This document shows positions 8,445 through 16,813 of a stretch of DNA of 32,225 bases, in pieces (position 1 is the first letter of the stretch; each line of letters starts with the position of its first letter). This stretch comes from an uncultured Bacilli bacterium (lineage in GTDB: Bacteria > Bacillota_I > Bacilli_A > RF39 > UBA660): contig CANQBE010000012.1 of assembly GCA_947589515.1 (NCBI GenBank), forward strand, positions 1 to 32,225. Reading direction: 5' to 3'. The notes under the pieces are model-generated. The model was not told where the DNA came from. It worked only from the letters and a program-made list of their open reading frames with translations, and did no database searches. The position numbers were made by a program, and so were the translations under genes.

Positions 8445-9822
8445 TATTCATTCTAAGATTTGGTCTTATTTAATTATCTTTTCCTTTTGCATACTGATTT
8501 TTTTATGGCTTTTTCAAATTTTATTTTTATCTTCTTATTACGAATGGCGTAAGACCAAAGAGATGAAACAATTAGTGAATCAGATTATTCTATCTTATCA
8601 AAAGTTAGATAACAGTGATCAATTTTATCAACAATTAGAAAACATTAGTTTTGAAAATGGTGTTTGTATTGAATTAATGAATCAAAATATACTGATTCCC
8701 TACTCTAGCAGTTTTGGAAGTCTGGAATGTCTAAAGGATACTCATACTCAAAAATATAAAGATGACTTTATCAATAGCCAGCAACTCATTCAAAAATATA
8801 CCTTAATCAATTCACAATTTCAGAATAAAACGCTACTATATGGAATTCACTTAGAAGATTCCCTTTATGCTTTTGTTTCTGCTTCTTTAGTTCCTATTCA
8901 TTCTACGGTTTCTATTTTGCAGAGTCAATTTATTTATGTTACTTTGATTGTGTTACTATTATCTTTAATCGTTTCTTACTTTATTTCGAAATTGATAGCG
9001 AAACCAATTAAGGAGATTACCCAATCCGCTCAAGAGTTATCCAAAGGCAATTATGAAGCAAACTTTACTACAACAACCGACATTATTGAAATTCAAAAAT
9101 TGACAGATACTCTAAATCATGCTAGTAGTGAACTTGCTAAAACCAATGAACTACGAAGAGATTTAATGGCTAATGTTTCCCATGATTTAAAAACACCATT
9201 AACGATGATTAAGGCGTATGCTGAAATGGTAAGAGATTTAACTTATAAAAACAAACAAAAAAGAGAAAGTAATTTGAATACCATCATCGATGAAACAGAC
9301 CGTTTAAATGCTTTAGTCAATGATATTTTATCTTTATCTGTAATGGAAAGTAAAATGCTAACTCTAGAAATCGAAGAATTTGATTTAACACAATTCATTG
9401 ATACCATTATTAAAAGATATGAAATCTTCTCTACTACTTTAGAATATCAATTTATCGTAAATACTCAAAAACCAATTTTAGTGAAAGCCGATAAACAGAA
9501 ATTAGAACAAGTGATTTATAACTTAATTAATAATGCGATTAATTATACGGGAGAAGATAAAAAAGTATATATTCAAATTTTAGAAGCTAAGAAAGAAATT
9601 ACAGTAGAAATTACAGATACAGGAAAAGGAATTGATCAGGAAGAAATTCCACTAATTTGGGATAAATATTATCGTTCTCAAAAAAATCATCAAAGAAATA
9701 CGGTTGGAACGGGACTTGGACTTTCTATTGTCAAAAATATTTTAGAATTACATCACTTTGAATATGGTGTACGTTCTAAAAAAGGAAAAGGTACTACTTT
9801 CTATTTTAAAATTCATAAATAA
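8413..9822 (+). CDS. membrane sensor histidine kinase, PhoR/WalK-like layout
   Basis: A 469-aa kinase. TM1 spans about residues 17-41, an extracellular sensor region of about 125 residues follows, then TM2 (about 173-196), HAMP (about 195-245), and HisKA with the phospho-acceptor H257 in VSHDLKTPLT. The HATPase_c domain shows the N box IYNLINNAINYT, the G1 box DTGKGID, the F-like box and GTGLGLSI. The extracellular region has no recognised sensor fold. The likely start is TTG at 8413, after AGAGGAG and inside the regulator gene. It ends before a repeat-rich intergenic region and a bidirectional terminator. Confidence 0.92.
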   Translation: MKSKKQVRQYSIHSKIWSYLIIFSFCILIFLWLFQILFLSSYYEWRKTKEMKQLVNQIILSYQKLDNSDQFYQQLENISFENGVCIELMNQNILIPYSSSFGSLECLKDTHTQKYKDDFINSQQLIQKYTLINSQFQNKTLLYGIHLEDSLYAFVSASLVPIHSTVSILQSQFIYVTLIVLLLSLIVSYFISKLIAKPIKEITQSAQELSKGNYEANFTTTTDIIEIQKLTDTLNHASSELAKTNELRRDLMANVSHDLKTPLTMIKAYAEMVRDLTYKNKQKRESNLNTIIDETDRLNALVNDILSLSVMESKMLTLEIEEFDLTQFIDTIIKRYEIFSTTLEYQFIVNTQKPILVKADKQKLEQVIYNLINNAINYTGEDKKVYIQILEAKKEITVEITDTGKGIDQEEIPLIWDKYYRSQKNHQRNTVGTGLGLSIVKNILELHHFEYGVRSKKGKGTTFYFKIHK

Positions 9823-9831
9823 TTTCTAAAA

Positions 9832-9869
9832 TTCACATAGATTTCACATTTATCATTTATATTTATTAT
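9832..9869 (+). promoter_or_regulatory. PhoP-box-like direct repeats with a -10-like element after the kinase gene
   Basis: TTCACA occurs at 9832-9837 and 9843-9848, 11 bases start to start, which matches the PhoP-box spacing known from B. subtilis. TATTAT lies at 9864-9869. Two small inverted repeats follow before the terminator: TTGTGAA/TTCACAA at 9869-9890 and ACTATC/GATAGT at 9892-9915. This could drive a short transcript of about 70 bases; no coding frame explains it. Confidence 0.4.
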
Positions 9870-9916
9870 TGTGAAGAAAAAAATTCACAAAACTATCGAA
9901 TCTCACCTAGATAGTG

Positions 9917-9944
9917 AAAAAAGAACATAAAATGTGTTCTTTTT
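9917..9944. terminator. bidirectional terminator between the kinase and DUF421 genes
   Basis: AAAAAAGAACA (9917-9927) pairs with TGTTCTTTTTT (9935-9945) around a 7-base loop. It has a T-run on the plus strand and, read on the minus strand, a T-run as well. The convergent DUF421 gene ends at its edge. Confidence 0.85.
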
Positions 9945-10591
9945 TATTTTTCTAAATCACTCTTTTTGATTAAATATAGATCTTTATTTTGATAAAAAGC
10001 ATAAAAGATATCTTCTAACGATACTTGTTCATCTCTTAATGTTTTCTCCAACCATTTTTCACTTTTTTTAATTTGAGTTAATGTTTCTTTTTGAATGACA
10101 CCATCTAAAATTAAAGGTAATGGGTAATTTCCAAACTGATTTCCTTGCTTTTTAAAAACACTTAATTTTCCACTCGATTCTAAGACTGCATAATCGACTT
10201 CTTCAATCGTTCTTACATGCTGTTCACGAAGTTGAGTTAATAAGTCATCGATATTATAGCGTTGTTTTACCATCTCTTTAAAATTAATGACTCCTCGGTT
10301 AATCATCACAGATGGGGTTCCATCAAACGCATCTCTTATTTTGGAATTTTTTAAAGAAATATAACTCATCCCTATTTGAATCAGTACTAGCGCAACAATT
10401 GGAATAATCGATAGAAAAACACTTTCCTCACGATTATCAATCGAAATTGCGGCTAATTCAGCAATTAAAATGGAAACAATTAAATCGACAATTCCTAACT
10501 GTCCAATTTCTCTTTTACCCATAAAACGATATAATAATGTAATAATCATATAAAAAAGAATCGTTCTTTCTAACACAATGACATAATCCAT
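9944..10591 (-). CDS. DUF421 (YetF/YrbG-like) membrane protein
   Basis: A 215-aa protein with three N-terminal helices carrying the family motif YRFMGKREIGQLGIVDL. A soluble cytoplasmic part follows, with ITR-like GTPSVMINRGVINFKEM, the LLTQLREQ helix and EVDYAVLESSGKLSVFKK. B. subtilis relatives (YetF, YrbG and others) are linked to spore or membrane functions, but the biochemical role is unclear. The ATG at 10591 lies six bases from AGGTG; two upstream in-frame starts fall on that site. It is divergent from the TIGR04086 gene, a pairing that also occurs in Bacillus (yrbG-yrzE). Confidence 0.9.
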   Translation of the reverse strand: MDYVIVLERTILFYMIITLLYRFMGKREIGQLGIVDLIVSILIAELAAISIDNREESVFLSIIPIVALVLIQIGMSYISLKNSKIRDAFDGTPSVMINRGVINFKEMVKQRYNIDDLLTQLREQHVRTIEEVDYAVLESSGKLSVFKKQGNQFGNYPLPLILDGVIQKETLTQIKKSEKWLEKTLRDEQVSLEDIFYAFYQNKDLYLIKKSDLEK

Positions 10592-10664
10592 ACTCATCAC
10601 CTAAATATATTATGGTTTTTCGAATATTTTTTTATACAATACGTAAAATTTACTAGGTGATATT

Positions 10665-11033
10665 ATGACAAATATTTTAAAATATTTAAAAGCTTTCCTT
10701 TATATTTTAGTTCCCATTTTAGTTTTGAATACTGTGCTTACTCTATTTTATTATTTTAATTGGATAGGAACTGGTACTATGAATTATTTAAAACTATTTA
10801 TGGTAGCCATCTCGATGCTAATTGGTGGTATTTATATTGGAAGTCAAGCAAGCAAAAAAGGATGGTTAGAAGGGTTAAAAGTAGGAGTTGAAGTGATTTT
10901 CCTTTTATTTATCATTGGATATTTAGCGTTCGATAAAGGAATGGATATCAAAAGCTTAATTTATTATTTCATCTTATTAGTATCTTCTATGTTAGGTAGT
11001 ATGATTGGTATTAATAAAAGAAAAGGAGCATAA
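10665..11033 (+). CDS. TIGR04086-family (YrzE-like) small membrane protein
   Basis: A 122-aa protein that is almost entirely four hydrophobic helices. It has the family-like GGIYIGSQASKKGWLEGLKVG between helices 2 and 3 and a closing MLGSMIGINKRK. The function is unknown; YrzE-type genes sit next to DUF421 and spoVB genes in bacilli, as here. The start follows TAGGTGATATT. The gene stands alone, divergent from DUF421 and closed by a terminator that overlaps its stop. Confidence 0.8.
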   Translation: MTNILKYLKAFLYILVPILVLNTVLTLFYYFNWIGTGTMNYLKLFMVAISMLIGGIYIGSQASKKGWLEGLKVGVEVIFLLFIIGYLAFDKGMDIKSLIYYFILLVSSMLGSMIGINKRKGA

Positions 11034-11051
11034 TCCTTTTTTTTATGCTCC
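11025..11051. terminator. terminator shared by the TIGR04086 gene and sigE
   Basis: GGAGCATAA (11025-11033) pairs with TTATGCTCC (11043-11051), with a T-rich loop. It lies between the convergent stops. The T-tract on the plus side is modest. Confidence 0.6.
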
Positions 11052-11054
11052 ATT

Positions 11055-11744
11055 TTAACATCTCACTAAATTTCTTAGTCTTCTGATTACTTTTTTTTCA
11101 ATTCTTGAAATATATGATTGACTAATTCCTAATAAATCAGCAACATCTTTTTGTGTCATTTCTTTATGTCCCATTAAACCATATCTTAAAATAATAATTT
11201 CACGATCACGAGGATTTAATTTATTAATTTCCTCCATAACTAAGTTTTTTTCTGTTTCATGCTCTAAGTTTTTTGTGACAATATCTGGTTCTGTTCCTAA
11301 AATATCTTCTAGTCGTAGTTCATTGCCATCAGGATCAAAACTTAATGATTCATCAAAACTAACTTCCGTTCTGACTCTTTTATTTTTTCGTAAGTACATT
11401 AAAATTTCATTATCAATACATCGTGAAGCATAAGTTGCTAATTTGATATTTTTATCTTTGGAAAATGTTTTAATACCTTTTATTAAGCCAATCGTACCAA
11501 TACTTACCAAATCTTCTAAATCTACTCGTGTATTTTCATATTTTTTAGCAAGAAACACCACTAATCTCAAATTATGCTCAATTAATTTATCACGGGCAAA
11601 TAAATCGCCATCTGATGCCATAGTAACATAATATTCCTCTTCTTCTTTTTTGAGTGGTGGCGGTAAAATATCTGCTGCTCCTACGTAGAATAACACATTT
11701 GCATACTCTACCATACTTCCTATTAATAATAATATACTAATCAT
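11055..11744 (-). CDS. sigE: sporulation sigma factor SigE precursor
   Basis: A 229-aa sigma-70-family factor closely resembling pro-sigma-E, which drives early mother-cell transcription in sporulation. Region 2 shows NLRLVVFLAKKYENT, DLEDLVSIGTIGLIKGI and KLATYASRCIDNEILMYLR; region 4 ends with TQKDVADLLGISQSYISRIEKK. The N-terminus is a short hydrophobic pro-sequence (ISILLLIGSMVEYANVL) ahead of FYVGAADILPPPL, matching the YYIGGSEALPPPL cleavage region in Bacillus. ATG 11744 follows GAGGAGGG; the upstream ATG overlaps that site. A TATAAT at 11763-11768 just upstream has no good -35, hinting at an activator-dependent or additional promoter. Its processing protease gene spoIIGA is immediately upstream. 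Confidence 0.95.
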   Translation of the reverse strand: MISILLLIGSMVEYANVLFYVGAADILPPPLKKEEEEYYVTMASDGDLFARDKLIEHNLRLVVFLAKKYENTRVDLEDLVSIGTIGLIKGIKTFSKDKNIKLATYASRCIDNEILMYLRKNKRVRTEVSFDESLSFDPDGNELRLEDILGTEPDIVTKNLEHETEKNLVMEEINKLNPRDREIIILRYGLMGHKEMTQKDVADLLGISQSYISRIEKKVIRRLRNLVRC

Positions 11745-11818
11745 ATATTCCCTCCTCATTTCATTATATGTTTGGTAAAACTAGTATAGAAAAAAGAAAT
11801 TAAATTTTTTGTCGTTTC

Positions 11819-12595
11819 CTATTCTAAATAATCTTTATGCAAAATCATACTAACCCCATCTATTTGAAAGGGCTCTTTACTTAAGGCAATGTATGGTTTT
11901 AAAATTACTTTATGTTGATCTAGGATAATTTTATCTACTTTCATACATTCTAATAATCCATGATGTTCTAATGTATCATAGGGAATCATCAGTGGTTTTT
12001 TCATTTTCGGAAAATCAGGATCATATAGTAAAATAATCGGTTTATGAAAATAAGGATCATACAATTTATTTCCGGTATCTAGGTAGGCATGGTAATGGTA
12101 AATTTTCTGTTGAACATATAAATCTACTTGATAATCACAGTTTTGAATGATTTTTAAAGATCGATCTTGTTTGATATAAAAATAAATAATGAGCGGACTT
12201 AATAGAATGAGTAAGATAAAGTTGATACTAAAACCATTATGAAAGAACACAAGTCCTATATTTTGATAAGAAAACTCTAAATTTAAATAATATAAAAAAC
12301 CTCCTAAAATGATACTAATAAAATATAGGTATAAAAAATTTTTTAAAAATTCTTTTAAAGATGGAAAGCCAAATGTAATACTTAGCATGAAAAGAGATAT
12401 GATAATCTTTAGTAAAAAAAGAGTAACGGTATTTAATTTGATAAATAAGAAAAAGATACTAAGGGCACCAACCAAGGCTCCTAACAAAACTCGATACCAT
12501 TTCACTCTTCTTTTTAAAACAATTTTAACGGTTAATAGTAGTAAAAAGTCGAACATGAAATTTAAAAAAAAGACTAGATCGAGATATACTTTCAT
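11819..12595 (-). CDS. spoIIGA: SpoIIGA sigma-E processing peptidase
   Basis: A 258-aa protein with about five N-terminal helices (residues 1-140) and a C-terminal aspartic protease-like domain. D173 in YLDTGNKLYD is the expected catalytic residue; the family works as a dimer at the septal membrane and cleaves pro-sigma-E after SpoIIR signalling. It is shorter than the roughly 309-residue Bacillus protein, mainly at the C-terminus. The start follows AGGTGATATCTT. The spoIIGA-sigE order is the classic spoIIG operon, here with 74 bases between the genes. The fused sigG that often follows is absent. Confidence 0.93.
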   Translation of the reverse strand: MKVYLDLVFFLNFMFDFLLLLTVKIVLKRRVKWYRVLLGALVGALSIFFLFIKLNTVTLFLLKIIISLFMLSITFGFPSLKEFLKNFLYLYFISIILGGFLYYLNLEFSYQNIGLVFFHNGFSINFILLILLSPLIIYFYIKQDRSLKIIQNCDYQVDLYVQQKIYHYHAYLDTGNKLYDPYFHKPIILLYDPDFPKMKKPLMIPYDTLEHHGLLECMKVDKIILDQHKVILKPYIALSKEPFQIDGVSMILHKDYLE

Positions 12596-12646
12596 AAGAT
12601 ATCACCTAGTCTTATTATAATTTTCTTTAGGGAAAGAAATTGTTGA

Positions 12647-13564
12647 TTATTGTTGGATGGAATATTTTTTTACTTCGATGAGTTTTTTTTCAATATTAGG
12701 AATTAAACTTTTATGGCCTAACGAAATTCCATAATAATTTAATAGTTCTTGGATGGTTATTTCATTTCTAAATAATTGATTGAGTTTATCTTTTAGAATT
12801 TTAGGATCGATTACATAATATTCTATTAAAAAATCACTATACCAATCGGAAAGTAAATAATCGTTTGCTTTTAGATTGAGATATTGGTAAATCAAGTGAT
12901 TATTTACTGATTCTTGCATTAAATTAATGTCTTTTAAAATATCCAAAACAGATAAATGTTGTTGATTATCAATGGTACGGACGATTCCATCAATAATGTG
13001 AGTTGTGTTTAGATTTAATGTTTTTTCTACCTGATAATTCGTTATTTTTTGTATTAGCATGGATAATAGTTCCATATAGATGATAGGATAATTTTTTAAA
13101 TTGATTTTTTGCATCATAAAAGCATGCATTTTTTCGTGATTAATCATTCCTGGTGTATATTCATCACTATCTTCTGGCAATGCTATTTGATTTAGGATTA
13201 TTTTTCCTTTTTCTGTAACATGATATTCCAGAGAGGATTCTTGAAAATGAAAATTTTCATAAGAGTATAATAGATTATCATAATTTGTGATGGTTTTCTG
13301 ATATCTAGGGAATATGGATGTAAATGAATCATTGGCTAATTCTAATGTTGTTTTGGCATCTAATGTTTGAGGTTTAATTGTTTGATAATTAGGAGCTAAA
13401 GATAAATTTAAATACATCATCATCAGTTGATCTAAAATGATTTGATATTTTTTATCTTCTATTAATATACACGTTTCGTCTAATCCTATCAATTGATATT
13501 TCGTTAAGGAACCAATTACTTGATTTAAAAATTGCCTATCATAATGAATATATTCTTCTAACAT
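12647..13564 (-). CDS. uncharacterised protein with a HEXXH metalloprotease-like motif
   Basis: A 305-aa soluble, helix-rich protein that I do not recognise. It carries HEKMH at residues 143-147, preceded by GMIN and followed 18 residues later by E165 in YMELLSML. This layout is compatible with the HEXXH...E zinc site of gluzincin peptidases. No signal peptide or membrane helix is seen, so a cytoplasmic location is likely. It lies 28 bases after rpmF and 51 bases before spoIIGA on the same strand, with a strong AAGGGGG ribosome-binding site. The motif may be chance; conservation would decide. Confidence 0.65.
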   Translation of the reverse strand: MLEEYIHYDRQFLNQVIGSLTKYQLIGLDETCILIEDKKYQIILDQLMMMYLNLSLAPNYQTIKPQTLDAKTTLELANDSFTSIFPRYQKTITNYDNLLYSYENFHFQESSLEYHVTEKGKIILNQIALPEDSDEYTPGMINHEKMHAFMMQKINLKNYPIIYMELLSMLIQKITNYQVEKTLNLNTTHIIDGIVRTIDNQQHLSVLDILKDINLMQESVNNHLIYQYLNLKANDYLLSDWYSDFLIEYYVIDPKILKDKLNQLFRNEITIQELLNYYGISLGHKSLIPNIEKKLIEVKKYSIQQ

Positions 13565-13581
13565 TGTTATCCCCCTTCAAA

Positions 13582-13603
13582 CAAAAAAATGCTTATTCAG
13601 CAT
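13582..13603 (-). terminator. short hairpin and T-run after rpmF
   Basis: Read on the minus strand, ATGCT (13603-13599) pairs with AGCAT (13593-13589) and is followed by seven T. The rpmF stop lies in the loop. The 5-bp stem makes partial read-through into the next gene likely. Confidence 0.45.
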
Positions 13604-13775
13604 CTTTTTTTACTTCTTCTTTTCCTTTATAGAACCCACATTTTGGACATACTCTGTGAGGTCTAATGGCTTCACCACAATTTGGACATTTGCAAGTTCC
13701 TACTTGTGCTAAAGCATTGTGACTTCTTCTCATTCTTTTTCTTGTTTTAGATACTTTTCTGAATGGTACTGCCAT
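13593..13775 (-). CDS. rpmF: 50S ribosomal protein bL32
   Basis: A 60-aa ribosomal protein of normal length. It opens [19 protein letters not shown] and carries a zinc ribbon of the four-cysteine type, CKCPNC near residues 28-33 with CPKC near 43-46. The presence of the cysteines makes this the zinc-dependent (C+) paralogue. It is preceded by yceD with four bases between, the usual yceD-rpmF pair. Confidence 0.97.
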   Translation of the reverse strand: MAVPFRKVSKTRKRMRRSHNALAQVGTCKCPNCGEAIRPHRVCPKCGFYKGKEEVKKDAE

Positions 13776-13779
13776 ATTA

Positions 13780-14244
13780 TCACTCCTCTCCCATCATATC
13801 TTTTAGTTCACTAAAAGGATTATTAGTATTTTTGATACTATCTTCACTGATTAATTTCCAGCCATCCCCTTGATATTCATCGAAATTTTCTACATGAGAA
13901 AGTTTCAATGGAACTTCTAACATAATATTTTGCCATAAAATCTCAGTAATATCAAGTGTATTTTCATTATTTTTTAAAAAATCTTGAAGTTCTTCTTCTA
14001 TTTCGCAAGTAAATGGATAGTCAATTGGTTCTAAACTAATAGAATCTTCTAAAATCATCATACCCGTTACAGTTGCTCTTAAGGTGATTGTATTTGCATT
14101 GTTGGTAACGGTTCCTTTTAGGATTAAGTTTTTTAATTCTATAATCGATGTTTTTTGATAGAATTCTTTTGGTATTTCTACTTTTTGATCTACTTCTAAT
14201 ACATTTTTTAAATTATTCGTTAGAGTGAGTAAATCTAATTTCAT
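13780..14244 (-). CDS. yceD: YceD/DUF177 family protein
   Basis: A 154-aa protein of the DUF177 family (YceD in E. coli, YlbN in Bacillus), implicated in 23S rRNA accumulation or ribosome assembly. Visible features are the central [20 protein letters not shown] strand pair (the cysteines that some members have here are absent), the acidic stretch, and the [18 protein letters not shown] segment. It is encoded directly upstream of rpmF and divergent from tmcAL, the same trio as ylbM-ylbN-rpmF in Bacillus. The start follows GGTGGTGAT. Confidence 0.9.
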   Translation of the reverse strand: MKLDLLTLTNNLKNVLEVDQKVEIPKEFYQKTSIIELKNLILKGTVTNNANTITLRATVTGMMILEDSISLEPIDYPFTCEIEEELQDFLKNNENTLDITEILWQNIMLEVPLKLSHVENFDEYQGDGWKLISEDSIKNTNNPFSELKDMMGEE

Positions 14245-14330
14245 ACTATCACCACCGCTTTCTAATTATACAACAGAATTTATTTTTTTTCAATTGTTTT
14301 TATGCTACAATACCATTAAAGGTGATAACT

Positions 14331-15488
14331 ATGAAAATTATTGGTATCGTTGGTGAATATAATCCTTTTCATAATGGGCATATTTATCATATTCAAAAAA
14401 TTAAAGAAATGTTTCCTGAATCTATGATTATTTTAGTAATGTCTGGCAATTTTACACAACGAGGAATTCCTAGTATTATGAATAAATGGGAAAAATGTGA
14501 AATTGCTTTAAAGTATGGTGTTGACTTAGTAGTAGAACTCCCTTTTAGTTTCGCAACACAAAGTGCAGATATCTTTGCTCATGGTGCCATATCTATTTTA
14601 AAAGAGTTGCATGCTGAATATTTAGTTTTTGGTAGCGAAAGCAATGACATTGATATGCTAACACGATTAGCTGAAATCTCCGTCAAAAATACAGAATATC
14701 AAAAAAATATGAAAGATTATTTAAAAAAAGGATTGAATTATCCTACGGCTCTTAACAAAGCATTTCAAGAATTTGGTGTTGATATGGTTACTTCTCCTAA
14801 TGATCTATTGGGACTTAGTTATATTAAGGAAATTATTAGACAAGATGCACAGATGATACCACTTACTATTCAGAGAACCAATCAATATCATGATTTGGAA
14901 TTAGCTGATTCTATTTCAAGTGCTACTAGTATTCGAAAAGCCATATTAGAAAAGAAATCCATTCAAAAAGTTGTACCAAAAGAAGTGTATGATTTATTAC
15001 AAAATTCTCATTTTACACCAGATACCTATTTTCCATTTTTAAAGTATAAAATTATGTCAACAGAAGATTTAAGTATTTATCAAACAGTGGAAGAAGGAAT
15101 TCAAAATCGAATTAAAAAATATGTCGAAGAAGCAACTAGTTGGGAGGATTTGGTACAAAAAATAAAGACAAAGCGCTATACTTATAATAAAATTAATCGA
15201 ATGCTTCTTCATATTTTATGTAATTTTACCAAGGAACAGGCTAATCAATGGAAAGAAGTTGAATACATTCGAATATTAGGATTTAATCAAATAGGTCAAA
15301 AATATTTAAATGCAATAAAAAAAGAAACTCACTTACCAATGATTACAACCTTTTCTAAAGGTAATAGTAAAATGTTGGCATATGAAAAAAACATTACTGC
15401 TATCTATGCCTCTATTTTAGAAGAAGATGAAAAAATAAAATGTATTCAAAGTGAATATCAAACCAAACCAAAAACGAGTAATCTATAA
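14331..15488 (+). CDS. tmcAL: tRNA(Met) cytidine acetate ligase TmcAL
   Basis: A 385-aa protein of the YlbM family, which uses acetate and ATP to acetylate C34 of elongator tRNA-Met. The nucleotidyltransferase-like N-terminus has IVGEYNPFHNGH (the HxGH-type motif), SGNFTQRGIPS and NKWEKCEIALKYGVDLVVELPF. Further on are SPNDLLGLSYIKEI and SISSATSIRKAI. A basic C-terminal RNA-binding part ends the protein. The start ATG lies six bases from AAGGTG; the in-frame GTG upstream belongs to that site. It is divergent from yceD-rpmF and ends in a strong terminator. Confidence 0.94.
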   Translation: MKIIGIVGEYNPFHNGHIYHIQKIKEMFPESMIILVMSGNFTQRGIPSIMNKWEKCEIALKYGVDLVVELPFSFATQSADIFAHGAISILKELHAEYLVFGSESNDIDMLTRLAEISVKNTEYQKNMKDYLKKGLNYPTALNKAFQEFGVDMVTSPNDLLGLSYIKEIIRQDAQMIPLTIQRTNQYHDLELADSISSATSIRKAILEKKSIQKVVPKEVYDLLQNSHFTPDTYFPFLKYKIMSTEDLSIYQTVEEGIQNRIKKYVEEATSWEDLVQKIKTKRYTYNKINRMLLHILCNFTKEQANQWKEVEYIRILGFNQIGQKYLNAIKKETHLPMITTFSKGNSKMLAYEKNITAIYASILEEDEKIKCIQSEYQTKPKTSNL

Positions 15489-15500
15489 TCTACTCGTTTT
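15471..15500. terminator. bidirectional terminator after tmcAL
   Basis: AAAACGAGTA (15471-15480) pairs perfectly with TACTCGTTTT (15491-15500), with a 10-base loop containing the tmcAL stop. It also serves the convergent small gene that ends at 15502. Confidence 0.85.
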
Positions 15501-15501
15501 C

Positions 15502-15822
15502 TTATTTACTTAATGTTAGCATTTTGATTGTTTTATTTTCTCCATAGCGAATTTTGGCAAGTTCAGATAATTGTTTTTGTGATTCTTTTTGAATGATTTC
15601 ATGATTTACATTGCTTCCATTCACTAAGGAAATTAAAATATCCGAATTATTATCATTTGCTTCCATAGTAGAAGCTGCTAAAAATCTATCTTCTAAAAAT
15701 ATAGCATAAAAGCCATTTTCTGTTAATTGCAAATCTTCGCCACCCCATGAGCGAATCGTTTTTACATATGTAGATAATATAGGATTGTTGATTTCTATTT
15801 TCGCAATATTGATGTCTTTCAT
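15502..15822 (-). CDS. uncharacterised 106-aa protein
   Basis: I do not recognise this small soluble protein. It appears alpha/beta in character, with strands around ENGFYAIFLEDRFLAAS and DILISLVNG, a helical EIIQKESQKQLSELAKI region and a final strand KTIKMLTL. No signal peptide, helices or metal motifs are seen. It has a strong GAGGAGGGG ribosome-binding site and its own sigma-A-type promoter at 15856-15884, and it sits alone between two terminators, so it is an independently expressed gene. Confidence 0.7.
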   Translation of the reverse strand: MKDINIAKIEINNPILSTYVKTIRSWGGEDLQLTENGFYAIFLEDRFLAASTMEANDNNSDILISLVNGSNVNHEIIQKESQKQLSELAKIRYGENKTIKMLTLSK

Positions 15823-15855
15823 AAAGTCCCCTCCTCTTTTTACAGCGTGATTTAA

Positions 15856-15884
15856 AGTTTATCACATTTATGAGAAAAAAGCAA
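15856..15884 (-). promoter_or_regulatory. sigma-A-type promoter for the 106-aa gene
   Basis: On the minus strand, TTGCTT (15884-15879) and TAAACT (15861-15856) are separated by 17 bases, about 35 bases ahead of the start codon. Confidence 0.6.
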
Positions 15885-15908
15885 ATTCTTTATAAAATAT
15901 TATATGTA

Positions 15909-15928
15909 AAAGCAAACAAATATTGCTT
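15909..15928 (-). terminator. weak terminator-like hairpin after mutM
   Basis: On the minus strand, AAGCAA (15928-15923) pairs with TTGCTT (15915-15910), followed by a short T-run. The stem is only 6 bp. Confidence 0.4.
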
Positions 15929-15954
15929 GATTTTCGTATCTAATTCTCATTATC

Positions 15955-16788
15955 CTATCTATTTTTTTGTTTTTGACATTTTGGACAATAGTAAGTTCCT
16001 CTTCCTCCCACTTTTATTTTTAAAATGGTAGTACCACAATTAGGACAAGCCTCTCCTACTTTGGTATGAACATATAAATGATTTTGAAATAGACCAGTAA
16101 CTCCTTCTTCTGATGTATAATTACGAATGGTGGTACCACCTTCTTGAATGGCTTTATCCAAAGTGATTATGGTATTTTCAATGATTGATTTTAATTGTTT
16201 TTCTTTGATAGAATTGGCAGGTGTTAAAGGATGAAGATGAGATAAAAAGAGAATCTCATCATCGTAGATGTTGCCAATTCCAGTAATAATCGATTGATCA
16301 AGTAATACTGTTTTAATAGGAATTTTTTTATTTTTCAATTTTTCTTTTAAATATTGAGAGGTCAAATTGGAATCCCAAGGTTCTAATCCTAGTTCGGAAA
16401 ATGGTGGCATTTCGTTGATTTTTTCTTTGGGAATTAATTTCATTCGACCAAATTTTCTAACATCCTGAAAATGTAATTCTTCGTTGTCATCGATTGTAAA
16501 TACTACATGATGGTGTTTTTCTAAGGGTACATTCTTTTCTCGAAAAAAGAACTTTCCTTCCATTCGAAGATGTACTAATAAATAATCTTGATCCAATTCT
16601 ATTACGATCCATTTTCCACGAGTCGAAAAAGAATTCATGGTTTGATTTTTGATTCTACCAATGAATTCTTCTTTTGTTGGATAGTCAATAATAGCATCAT
16701 AATATACTTTACAGTCTGTAATTTTTCTATTTAATAATCTTTTCTCTAGTTTTTTGGTAACTGTAATTACTTCTGGTTTTTCTGGCAT
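15955..16788 (-). CDS. mutM: formamidopyrimidine-DNA glycosylase
   Basis: A 277-aa Fpg/MutM protein that removes 8-oxoguanine and other oxidised bases, with AP lyase activity. The catalytic P2 and E3 (MPEKPEV, where most relatives have MPELPEV) are present, as is the beta-turn lysine in STRGKWIVIEL. The helix-two-turn-helix DQSIITGIGNIYDDEILF and a C-terminal zinc finger CPNC...CPKC with GGRGTYYCPKCQ are also visible. In Bacillus mutM directly follows polA; here two extra paralogous genes lie between them. The start follows AGTAGGAGAAAAG. Confidence 0.95.
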   Translation of the reverse strand: MPEKPEVITVTKKLEKRLLNRKITDCKVYYDAIIDYPTKEEFIGRIKNQTMNSFSTRGKWIVIELDQDYLLVHLRMEGKFFFREKNVPLEKHHHVVFTIDDNEELHFQDVRKFGRMKLIPKEKINEMPPFSELGLEPWDSNLTSQYLKEKLKNKKIPIKTVLLDQSIITGIGNIYDDEILFLSHLHPLTPANSIKEKQLKSIIENTIITLDKAIQEGGTTIRNYTSEEGVTGLFQNHLYVHTKVGEACPNCGTTILKIKVGGRGTYYCPKCQKQKNR

Positions 16789-16813
16789 ATGCTACTTTTC
16801 TCCTACTACTTTA

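Noticed and set aside
11806..11822. Possible Spo0A box (AACGACAAA on the minus strand) near the end of spoIIGA
   Set aside because: Two mismatches to TTCGACA in an AT-rich region; not enough to call a site.
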